A stretch of DNA of 64,000 nt from NCBI GenBank assembly GCA_022661535.1, contig JAKULF010000011.1:992001-1056000 (forward strand), in the 5' to 3' direction. The DNA comes from Eutypa lata (taxonomy: Eukaryota > Ascomycota > Sordariomycetes > Xylariales > Diatrypaceae). The stretch's first letter is position 1, and each line of letters begins with the position of its first letter. The notes beneath the pieces were generated by a model. That model saw only the letters and a program-made list of their open reading frames with translations, was not told the origin of the DNA and did no database searches. The translations under genes were made by a program, and so were the position numbers. Of this stretch, positions 12,901 through 24,150 are shown one piece after another.

Positions 12901-15764
12901 TTATATAAATTAATAATTTTTAAATTTTTAAATTTTTAAATTATTTTTTAATTAATTTATAATTATATATAAATAATTATAAATAATAATAATTAATTAA
13001 TTAATTATTATTTTTTAATTTATACGAAAAATAATTTAATTAAATAAAACTTAATTAACGAATAATATTATAACTTTATTAATATTATAATTAAATTAAA
13101 ATTTCTTTATTTATCTTTATATAATAATTTTAAATAATTTTATATATAAATACGTATTTTAAAAATTATTATATATTTTATATAAAATTTAATATATTTT
13201 TATAAAAAAAATAAAAAAATTAAAAAATTATTTTTAAAAATTTTATTATTTTTTTAATAATATTTATATTATATTATAAAAAATAAAAATATATATATTT
13301 ATTACATTATGATTTATTTTATATAAAAGGTTTTTAAAATTAAATAAATAATATTAATAAATATATATATTATTATATATATATATATATATATATAATT
13401 TTAATTAAATTAAAATAATAAATAAAACTTTTTTTTAATATAATTTCATTTTTTAACGTAATTATATAATATTATTTTTTATTTTTTATTTTTTATATTT
13501 TATTTTAATAAAAGATTTATATATATATATAAAACATAATATAAAATATTTAATTTTATACGTTTAAATCTTTTTATTAATTTTTAATTAAACTTATTAA
13601 TAATAAATATAATATTATTCCTTAATTATATTTTATTAAATTAATGTATTTCTTTAATAAATTAGCGAATAATAAATAAAATACTTTAATAACGATTTAT
13701 AATAATAATAAAACATTAAATATTAAAAACATTTTAAAATATTATATATAACTTTTAAAATATATAAATTTATATAAATTTTAAATTAATTATTAAATTA
13801 ATAAAAATCTTTTTAAATAATATTATATATTATATTTTTTAAAAGTTAATTATAATTATTATTTTATTTATATATTTTATTATAATAATAATTAAAACTT
13901 TATTAATTAAATATTTTCTTTTAATAAAAATATTATAAAATATTATAAATTAATTATTTATTTAAAATAATATTTTAATATATTTATATTAAATTATTTT
14001 TATTTATTTAAATTAAATAAATAAATATTTATTTTTAATATTTTTAAATATTTATAAATTTAATTAATTTTTTATTATAATAAACGATATTAATTATATT
14101 ATATAAAATTTTAATAATAAAGTTTTAATATTAAAATAATATAAACGTTATAATAAAATAATTTAAAAATAAATAAAAATATAATTAATATTTAATAAAA
14201 TTTATATAAAATAATTATAAAAATTAATAAATACGTAATTATTAATAAATATAAATTTATTTATTTTATAACTTTTTAACGTTTAAATGTTAAATATAAA
14301 AAACGTTTTATTTAAAATAAATTTAAATTTAATATTTATTTTATTAAAGTTTTAATTATAAAGTTTATATAAATATTTAATATAAAATAAATAAAAAAGT
14401 AAAAGTTTTAAATATATAATTTTTTATAATATTAATTTAAAAATAAATTAAATTATAAATTAAATATTATTTATTTTTCGTATTTTCTTTTAATTTATAA
14501 AATTATATTTTATAAAGTTTTATAATAATATTTATAAATAATAAATTAAACTTTTATTAATAATTACTTTATTAAAAAATTATTATAATTTAATTAACGT
14601 TAAAATAATAAAATTTAATAATTAAAAAAATTATAATTTTTTATATTATTATAAAAATAATTAATAAATAAATAAATTAAATAAAAAATATAATAATATA
14701 TAAAATATAAATTTTAATAATTAAATTTTATTAAATTTTATTAAATTTTATTATAATATTTAAAAAGCTCGTTTTTTTAAATCGTTAAAAGTAAATAAAG
14801 ATTTATATAAATTCGTAAAAAAGAATTTTTTAAAAATGTTTTTTTTAATTAAAAGAATTTATTTTAAAAATTTTAATAATTAAAAGTTTTAATATAATAT
14901 TTTAAGTTTAATTTTTTAAAAAATTAATTATAAAGAAATATAAAGTTATTTAAATTCGTTAAAATTAAATTTATAAAAATTATTATAAAAATTAATAAAT
15001 AATAATTTTAATAATTAATATAATATATTAACGAAATATTTAAAATAATTTTTATAATTTTAAATATAAAAAAGTACTTTTATTTTTATTATATAATTTT
15101 AAAAATATAAAAAAAGAAATTAATTAATATAAAATTAATAAAATCGTTTATATTACGATATTTATAAATAATAATAAATATAAAATTATTTAATAATATA
15201 AAATTATAAAATTTATATTCCGAATAATTAATTATTTTATATATAAATTTATTTTAAGTTTTAATTTTAAAGTTTAAAATTAAATAAAAAGTTTTAATAA
15301 ATTTTATAAAAGAATTATATATTTAAAGAAAAATATTAAAAAAATAAATTTATAAAAAGAATTAATTTAATAAATAATTTATAAATAATAAAAGCGAGTT
15401 TTTTTATTTTAATTATAACGAATATTAATATATAATTTAATATTATAAAAACGAAAAATTATAAAGTTAAAATAAAAAATTAATCGTTAAATTATAAGAT
15501 TTAATATTATATAATAAAAAGTTAATATTTTTATATTTTATATATTAAAAGTTTTTTATTTATTTTTAAATATAAATATTATAATTATAATTATAATTAT
15601 TTTATTATAAAAACGAAAAATAAATAAATAATAAAAATAAAAATAAAAATAAAAATAAAGTTTTTTTAATAATAATAATAATTATAATTATTATAAAATT
15701 ATTTAATTAATATTAATAATATAAAAACTTTAATTAATTTTAAAAATATTTATTATTAAATTTA
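9961..15764. repeat. RIP-degraded interior between two inverted arm copies
   Basis: Almost pure A/T with CpG and CpT remnants and stops in every frame. About 10800–11800 aligns with the reverse complement of about 560–1560 at the window start, without large gaps, so one unidentified transposon family is present at both places. A partial arm repeat in plus orientation lies at about 12700–13020. The original coding content cannot be recovered by eye. Confidence 0.8.
12700..13020 (+). repeat. Partial arm repeat (RIP-degraded)
   Basis: The run attttaattaaatatatttt followed by a taattttataaattattt stretch at about 12850–12890 is the mutated form of the block that reads GGGTGCATCCTTCAGGTTTT in the unmutated copy near 24388. 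Flanking sequence agrees with the copies at 23868 and 26865. Confidence 0.55.
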
Positions 15765-17090
15765 AAGAATTTTTTATTTTAACGTTTTTCGAAATTAATC
15801 GTAAAATTCGAAGTAAAAATAAAGTTAATATAAATAACGAATATTAATAAAAATATCTTTTTACGATTAATCGATTTTAAGTTAATAAAGACTTAATGCT
15901 AAGTTAATTTAAAGCTAATTAACGCTAATCTTTTAATTAGTTTTAAAAAAGATTTAACACTTTTATTAAGTGCATCCTTTAGGTTTTATGGGCCACTTAG
16001 CTTTAACCACTTATAACTTATAGACTTACCTTATAGCTTTCAAACTTACAACCTACAGACCTACCTTACAGCTTTCAGACCTACAGCCTACAGACCTACC
16101 TTACAGCTTTTAGACCTACAGCTTTTAGACCTACAGACCTACAGACCTACCTTGTAGCTTTTAGACCTACAGACCTACAGCCTGTAGACCTACAGCTGTA
16201 GGTAGCTGTAGCAGCTATACGATGGCAGCAGCTAGGTAGCTTATAGACTTACCTTATAACTTACAGCCTTATAGCTTTTAAACTTACAATTAACTTATAA
16301 TTATATATAAATAACTATAACAGTTATAAATAACTATAATAACTATAAGTTTAAAAGTTATAAGTAATAATAATTAATTAAATAATTTATAAATTTACTT
16401 TATAATTAATTTATAATTATATATAAATAATTATAATAATTATATAAAAATAATTTATAAATTTATAAACTTATAACTTATAAACTTATTAATTATTTAT
16501 TAATTACTTTTCGGATTTATAAACTTATAAATTATACTTTTAAAACTTTAATTATTTAAAGATTTTTAAAATAATATAATTAAATAATATAACTTTAATT
16601 AATTAATTCGATTATAAATCGATTAAACTTATATATAAGCGTAAAATTAAATATATATATAAAATTAAATATAAAATTTATATATAATAATTAATATAAA
16701 AAACTTATAATATAATAATTAAATTTATAAAATTCGTAATACGTAATAATAAATTTATAAAACTTAAAATTTAAATTTTAAATTATAAAGTTATAAAATT
16801 ATAAAGTTAAAGATTTAAATTTCGTAATTTAAATCTTTTGGATTTTTTAAACATTTAAATTATCGTAATATATAATTTATTATAAAATTTATAAATAAAA
16901 ATAAATATTACGATAATTTAAATAACTTTATTATTATTAATAACTTATATTTTAATTCTTCGAATTTAACGTAATAAGTTATAACTTATAAAGTAAAATT
17001 TTATCGATTTCGAAAGTCGGAAAAAAATCCTTAAAGCTTATGAAAGGCCGTACTTTTTTACATTATAACGATCGGTAAAATTTTATTTAT
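15765..17090 (+). repeat. Arm repeat, direct copy with surviving minisatellite
   Basis: It shares its order with the 24151–26540 copy: a leader with cgaaattaatcgtaaaattc (about 15790), a block with aagtgcatcctttaggtttt (15968), a CTACAGACCTACAG-type minisatellite (about 16020–16210), then an A/T-rich body and the terminal block with ggccgtactttttt (about 17047). Only 15950–16260 keeps normal C and G content; the rest is RIP-degraded. With 8590–9960 it forms a long inverted pair. Confidence 0.8.
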
Positions 17091-18784
17091 AAAACGTAAT
17101 ATATTAAAAGAATTATATAAATAATATAAAGATTTATTTATTATTAAATAACGATTTAAACGTTAATATTATTAATAATTTTAATAATTTAAAAAAAGAA
17201 AAATAAAAGTTTTAAATAAAATTATTTTATTATTAATATTAAATTAATTTTATTTAAATTTTAATAATTAATATTTTTATATAATAATTAATTAAATATA
17301 ATAATAATATATATTTTAATTTTTAAAAAGCCTTTATTTAAAATATCTTTTAAAATATATAATATAAATAAAAATACGCGTTAAAAATAATAACGATAAA
17401 TTAATAATTCGTTAATATATAATATTTAAATTTAATAATAACGAAAAAATTATTATAAATAAAAATATTATAAAGATTTATTTTATAATATCGTTAATTT
17501 TATTAATTTAATACTAAACGTTTAATTTAAAATATTAAATAAATAAATATTAAAAATTTAAATTCGAAAAATATTAAAACTTTATTATATACGATTTATA
17601 ATATAATAAAATTAAAAAGATTTTTATTAAAACATATTTAAAAATAATTTATATAAATAAAATAATTTAATATAATATAAATATAATATTATTTATATTA
17701 TTATATAATAATTTATATTTTAATTTAATAATTAAAGTTTATAATAAAAAATATAATAAAAAATAATAATATTTAAAAATAATACTTAATAATATTTAAA
17801 AAATTATATTAAAAAATAATTAAATATTTTATTAATTAATTTTTTAACGAAGATAATAAAGAAATATTAAAATTATAAAAATAAAAAATATATAAAAGTT
17901 TAATATATTAAAAATAATCGAATTTTATTAAAAAAATAATATTAAATTTTAATTATTATTATTTTATAATTAATTTTAAAATAAAATTATAAAACGTATT
18001 ATTAAAATTATATAAAATAAAATAAAATTTTATATAATTTAAATAAAAATCTTTATATATTTTTAAAAAATTATATTATAAAAATAATTATAAAAATAAT
18101 TAATAAATTAAATTAATTATTAATTAAAAATATAATTTTTATAAAATTTTATTAAAAAAATTTAAATTTTAATAATTATTATTTATTTAATTATATATAT
18201 TTATATATTTTAAAATTATATTATATTATATTTATTAATTTAAAAAATTAAATTTAAAAAATTAATTAATTAAAATATAAAAAACATTTTTTAAAAATAT
18301 AAAAGAAAAATAATTACATTATATAATTAATAAAAATACATTTTATATATCTTTTTACGTTATAATATATAAAGCCTTTATAAAATTAAATGTTATTTTT
18401 AATAAAAAAAATATTATTTAATTATTTTTAAAATAAATTTAAAAATAACTTTATTATTAAAATAATAAAAATAATATTAAATTTAAATTTTTTTTTTAAA
18501 AACGTAAATGTAATTATTTTAAAAAAGATAATTTTTAAATTTTATATATATAACGTTTATAAAAATATTTTAAAAATATAATTAAATTAAAAAAATTAAA
18601 AAAAATTAATAAATTTAAATTTAAATTTAACTTTTTTAATAATAATATTATAATTAATTAAAAACGTAAATATATAAATTAAAATAATATTTTCGAAATA
18701 ATAATATAAATTTATTTTTATATATAAATAATGTTTTTATTTAAAAACGTATAAATTAATAATTATAACGTTTAAAAAACATTA
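17091..18784. repeat. RIP-degraded AT-rich repeat sequence
   Basis: Almost pure A/T with CpG remnants. No gene, terminal repeat or duplication was recognised. Confidence 0.75.
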
Positions 18785-18996
18785 TATTAATAGTTAAAAT
18801 AATAAAAAGTAATAATAAAAGTAAATGCATTATTCGTTAAAGGATAATAAACCTTTAAGGCTTTTATTATATATAAATAAAGTTATAAAGTTATAATTTA
18901 ATTTATTTTAATTATTTAAATAAAAATCTTTATATTTAAAAAATTAATATAAATTAAGCTTTTTAATAATATTTAATCGTACTTTATATATTAACA
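18785..18996 (+). repeat. Left LTR of element A (212 bp)
   Basis: It matches 20271–20482 base for base in length. Nearly all differences are C/T or G/A transitions. TGTTAA…TTAACA-type ends are inferred from tattaa…ttaaca. Confidence 0.85.
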
Positions 18997-20049
18997 TAAT
19001 AATAATTTCTTTCGGTAATGTATTTAAAACGATAATTATAAAAAGTTTTCGAAATAAAATATATTTAATATAATCGTAATTAACGAAATTTATTAACTTA
19101 ATTTAATCGAAGTAAATTCGATTTAAGATTAAATTAAAGTATTAATAATACGAATTATATATTAAGAAATTAATTAATAATATAAGTTAATATTAAAACG
19201 ATAATAAAATCGATTTAAGAAAAAATTAAAATAAAATCGATTAAGATTATAATCGAAGACGATAACGAAACATTTATTAATAATAACATCGAAAAAAAAA
19301 CTTAAATAATAAGTTAAAAAGTTATAAAACTAAGTTAAATAATTATTAATTAACGAAAAAACTAACGATAATAAAAAAAACGAAATTAAAAAATTAACGA
19401 AGTTAATTATATATTTAAATTAAATTAACTTTACCTTTAAAATAACCGACGAGAATTAATTATAAAGCAATAATAATTAAAAAATATAAAAGATTTTTTT
19501 TAAGTAATTTTAAAAGATATTAAATTTCGAAACGACGATAACGATAAGCTTATTAAGGTCGACGAAGTTAAAATCGCAAGTATTATTATTAATAACATTA
19601 AAGATAATCTTTTAATTATTATCGTAAATATTAAAAAGAAAACGAAGATATATATAACTTTAAAAAAATCGTACGAAAGTTATAATATTAAATAAAAATT
19701 AAAATTATAAATGTAATTATAATATACGAAATAAAATATAAAAAAGCAATTAACTTTAAATTACGTCGTCGAATTTAAACGATTAATTTAACGTATTATT
19801 AAAGTTAAAATATTAATTAATTTAAAATAATAATTCGTAATATTTATTAATTTAATTAAAAATATCGACGTTATAATTTAAAAGTTACGTATTAAAGAAA
19901 TACTTTAATAAATATTAAATATAACGATTAATTAAATATATAACGACTTTATTATAAAGTTTCGAAATAAAAAACGAAAAAAAAATAACGATAATTATAA
20001 AATTTAAAAAAATAATAAATTTAATCGAAACGATTAAAATAAATCGCGT

Positions 20050-20091
20050 TATTATAATTATAACGAATATAATTATTTACGAAAAAATTAC
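20050..20091 (+). pseudogene. Degraded gag zinc knuckle of element A
   Basis: In one frame, TAT or TAC codons stand at exactly the four metal-ligand positions of a CX2CX4HX4C box (20050, 20059, 20074 and 20089). Each ligand-to-Tyr change needs one G-to-A or C-to-T step, as RIP makes. The surrounding frame has a stop at 20035. This supports a former nucleocapsid domain. Confidence 0.65.
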
Positions 20092-20270
20092 TCGAAAAAA
20101 AAAACGAAAGCGATATATTTAACTTTAAAAACGATAATATCGTTTTAATTAAATTATTAAACTTATATAAAAAGTCGATTTACGATATATAAAAAAGTAT
20201 TTAAAAGAAAAAAAAGCATTAACGAAGATAATAATAACTTTAAAATAATAATTATTTTATTATAAAAGAA

Positions 20271-20482
20271 TATTAATAATTAAAATAATAAAAAGTAATA
20301 ATAAAAGTAAATATATTATTCGTTAAAAGATAATAAACTTTTAAAGCTTTTATTATATATAAATAAAGTTATAAAGTTATAACTTAACTTATTTTAATTA
20401 TTTAAATAAAAATCTTTATATTTAAAAAACTAATATAAACTAAGCTTTTTAATAATATTTAATCGCATTTTATATATTAATA
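20271..20482 (+). repeat. Right LTR of element A (212 bp)
   Basis: Direct repeat of 18785–18996. It is followed by tatta, the mutated partner of the catta that precedes the left LTR. Confidence 0.85.
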
Positions 20483-22096
20483 TATTATAAATAAAGGTTA
20501 TTTTTATAAAAATATAAAAAAGTTTTAATTAAATATTATTTAAATTAATTTTATTAATTAAAATATTATATAAATATTTAAAAAAACGTTAAATAAATAT
20601 TACGAAAAGAATTTTTATTAATAAATAATTTTAAAAAGTTAAATATATATATAAATAATGATTTATATAACGAAAAAAAAAATTAATTATAATTTATATT
20701 ATATATTAATAAAGTTTTATAATTTTAAAATTTTATATAATTAATATATTATATAAATAAATATTATTATAACGTATTTAAATAATAAATTAAAGTAAAT
20801 TATATATAAAAATATTTTTATTATTAATAAATATTTTAATATATATTTTAATAATATATATAAAGTTTAAATTATATTATTTAAATAATAAATTCTTTAT
20901 ATAAATTTAAATAATTTAATATAAATTAATAAATAAAAATAAATATTATTTTATAATAATTAAAATTTATAATTTTAATATTAAACGATATTATTTATTT
21001 TAATTTTAAAATATATAATATTATAATTTTATATATTAATAATTTTTTATTATTTAATATAAATATAAAATAAATTTTAAAATTTATAAAAGTTATTATT
21101 AAAAATTTAAACGAATAAATTAATAATAATATATTTAAAAAACATTTTAAATAATAAATAAAATGTTTTTAATCGTTATATTTAAAAAAAATAATATAAT
21201 TTTACGTTTATAAATAAACTTTAAAAATCGTTTTTAAAAAAAAGTTTTTATATTACGTAATAAAAGTTAATATAATTAACTTAACTTTTAAAAATCTTTT
21301 AATTTATTAAAATTTAAATTTAAAGTTATATATATATATAATAATTAAATTATTAAAATTAATTTAAGTTTATTTTATAATTTACTTTTAAATTTTAACG
21401 TTTTATTTTTATATATAAATTATAAGTTTTATTATAATTTAAATTATTTAATTTTATAATTTATTAATTTAAATTTAAATTTAAAAGCTTTAAAATTATA
21501 ATTATAATTATTATATTATAAACTTAATATATTAATTATATTAAAAATTTATATATAAATACTTTTAAAAATAAATAATTAAAGTTATTATTATTTAAAA
21601 ATAAATTAAAGATTTAATAATTAATAATTTATAAATAATTTATAAATTTATAAATTTAAATTTAAAAAAATTAAATAAAAAAATTAAAAAAGAAAATATA
21701 TTTAATTTAAATTATTTATATTTATTAAAAAAATTAATTATTTTTTATTAATATTTAAATCGTATTTAAACGTAATATAAATTATAAAATAAATATATAT
21801 TTATATAAATTATATAAAGTTATATATATATATATATATTTTCTTTAATATTTTTTTTATATTTTCGAATTTATTAAATTTAATATATTTAAATTATTAC
21901 TTTTAAATTATTACTTTAATAACGTTAATATAAAACGTAATTAAAATTAAAATTAATTAATTAAAATTAAATTTTAAAAAGTTTAAAAATAATATAAAGT
22001 TTTTTATTTATTTATATTTATTTATTAAATTATAAAATAATAAAATATATATATATATTAAATAATAATAATTATTTAAATATATTTAAATATAAT
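20483..22096. repeat. RIP-degraded AT-rich repeat sequence
   Basis: A/T-rich block between the two LTR elements, with a (TA)n run near 21815–21835. No gene or element boundary was found. Confidence 0.7.
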
Positions 22097-22230
22097 TATT
22101 AATAAATAAAGTATTAATATTATAATTTAAATAATAATTATTATAAAAAATAAATTCTTTAAAAAAATAAATACTTAAAAACTTTAAAGTTATAATTATA
22201 TATAAAATTATTATATTATAAAAATTAATA
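22097..22230 (+). repeat. Left LTR of element B
   Basis: It starts tattaataaataaag and ends ttaata, directly before taataataattt. It aligns with 23455–23658 apart from an internal gap of about 70 bases. Confidence 0.75.
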
Positions 22231-23186
22231 TAATAATAATTTAACGATATTAAATAACTTAATTATATTTACTTTATATATTTACTTTATTTATTTATTT
22301 TATATATTTATTTATAACGTTATTAAATAATTTATTATTTTAATAATTATATAATAATTATATAAAATAAACTTTTAACGTAAAAAAATTATATAAAAAA
22401 CTTATTATTTAACTTTAAAAAAAACTTAATAAATAATAATTATATCGAAAATAAATAACATTAAAAAAAACTTAAATAATAAATTAAAAGATTATAAAAT
22501 TAAATTAAATAATTATTAATTAATAAAATTAATAATAATAAAAAAACTAAAATTAAAACGAAAGTAATTATATATTTAAATTAAATTAACTTTACTTTTA
22601 AAATAATTAAAACGAATTAATTATTAAGCGATAATAATTAAAAAATATAAAAAACTTTTTTTTAAATAAATTTAATAAATTTTAAATTTTTAAAAAATAA
22701 CGATATTAACTTTATTAATATTAACGAAGATAAAATTATAAGCGTTATTATTAATAACATTAAAAATAACATTTTAATTATCGTTATTAATATTAATAAA
22801 AAAACGAAAATATACGTAATTTTAAAAAAATCGTATAAAAATCGTAATATTAAATAATAAATAAACTTATAAACGTAATTATAATATATAAAATAAAATT
22901 AAAAACGATTAATATTAAATTACGTCGTTAAATTTAAACGTTTAATTTAATATATTATCGAAATTAAAATGTCGATTAATTTAAAATAATAATTTATAAT
23001 ATTTATTAATTCGTTTAATAATAACGTTATTATTTAAAAAACACGTATTAAAAAAAACACTTTAATAAATATTAAATATAACGATAAATAAAATATACGA
23101 AAACTTTATAACGAAGTTTAAAAAAAATTAATAATTATAATATAAAAAAGCGAAAATTAATTTAAAATAATAAAAATTAATCGTTT

Positions 23187-23228
23187 TATTTTAATTATAA
23201 TAAATACGATTATAAAGTAATTATTTAT
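23187..23228 (+). pseudogene. Degraded gag zinc knuckle of element B
   Basis: TAT codons at 23187, 23196, 23211 and 23226 fit the spacing CX2CX4HX4C exactly. The residues between differ from those in element A, so the spacing is conserved independently of identity. Confidence 0.6.
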
Positions 23229-23454
23229 TTAAAAAAATTAAAAAACAAAAGTAATATATTTAATAATGAAATAATTATTTTAATTAAAATATTAAACTTA
23301 TATAAAAAATCGATTTATAAAATATAAAAGCGTCGTTAATGTAAAAAGATTTTCGAAATAATAAATACGAAAAAATAATAATAAAACGAATAAATAAAGT
23401 AAAATAATATTAAAAAATTTTTACGATAATTTTATTTTTTAAGTTATAAAAGCA

Positions 23455-23658
23455 TATTAATAAATAAAATATTAATATTATAACTTAAATAATAATTATT
23501 ATAAAAAATAAATTTAAAAAAAATATTTAAAAGCTTTAAACTTATAGTTATATATAAATAAGTTATTTTATAATTAAATATTTATATATTTATATTATTA
23601 AAAGATAATTATAAATATATAAAATTAATACGAAATTATTATATTATAAAAGTTAATA
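23455..23658 (+). repeat. Right LTR of element B
   Basis: Direct repeat of 22097–22230 with about 70 additional bases in its middle. It ends ttaata and is followed by the duplication ataat. Confidence 0.75.
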
Positions 23659-23867
23659 ATAATTTAAAAATTAATAAAATTAATATTTTTTATAATAAAT
23701 ATAAATAATATATATTTAATTAATTATAATTATAAATTATATATAAATTTTAAAAAATAATATTTAATTAAAGTTAATTAATTTAAAATTATTATTATAA
23801 TAAATATATATTTTTAAATATTAAATTATATAATAAATTTTTAATTAATTATTATTTTTATAAAAAT
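23659..23867. repeat. RIP-degraded AT-rich sequence
   Basis: Short A/T-rich stretch between element B and a truncated arm repeat. Nothing else is seen. Confidence 0.6.
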
Positions 23868-24150
23868 TTATTTTAATTTTTTTAAAATTAATCGTAAAAT
23901 TTAAAATAAAAATATAATTAATATAATTAATAAATATTAATAAAAGTTTTATATTAAATTAATTTAAAATTAATAAACTTTAAAAAGAATTTTATTTTTT
24001 AATTAAATATATTTTTTAATTTTATAAATTATTTAATTTTAATTATTTATAATTTTTAATTTTTTAATTTATAATTTATAATTTATAAATTTATAATTAA
24101 TTTATAATTATAAAAATTATAAATTTATATAAAAATTAAATTTAATAATA
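23868..24150 (+). repeat. Truncated arm repeat, fully RIP-degraded
   Basis: It begins with ttaaaattaatcgtaaaatt, as the copy starting at 24151 does with its unmutated counterpart. It includes the mutated form of the GGGTGCATCC block at about 24010–24045, then ends directly before the next copy. Confidence 0.65.

Larger units (their letters stand above)
18785..20482 (+). mobile_element. Short LTR element A with gag-like interior (RIP-degraded)
   Basis: Two direct repeats of 212 bp (18785–18996 and 20271–20482) start tattaata and end ttaaca or ttaata, the RIP-altered form of TG…CA. They are flanked by a 5-bp target-site duplication, catta before and tatta after, which differ by one C-to-T change. 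The 1274-bp interior opens with taataataattt, the expected primer-binding position. Near its 3' end it holds a degraded CX2CX4HX4C zinc-knuckle pattern (20050–20091). The interior is too short for reverse transcriptase and integrase, so the element looks non-autonomous and gag-only. Orientation is inferred from the zinc knuckle and the putative primer site. Confidence 0.85.
22097..23658 (+). mobile_element. Short LTR element B with gag-like interior (RIP-degraded)
   Basis: The left LTR is 22097–22230 and the right LTR 23455–23658; the right copy carries about 70 extra bases. A perfect 5-bp target-site duplication, ataat, sits at 22092–22096 and 23659–23663. The interior (22231–23454) starts with taataataattt, as in element A, and about 22440–23430 aligns with about 19260–20260 of element A. 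The same CX2CX4HX4C pattern is found at 23187–23228. The LTRs themselves do not resemble those of element A beyond the first few bases. No room exists for pol. Confidence 0.8.
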
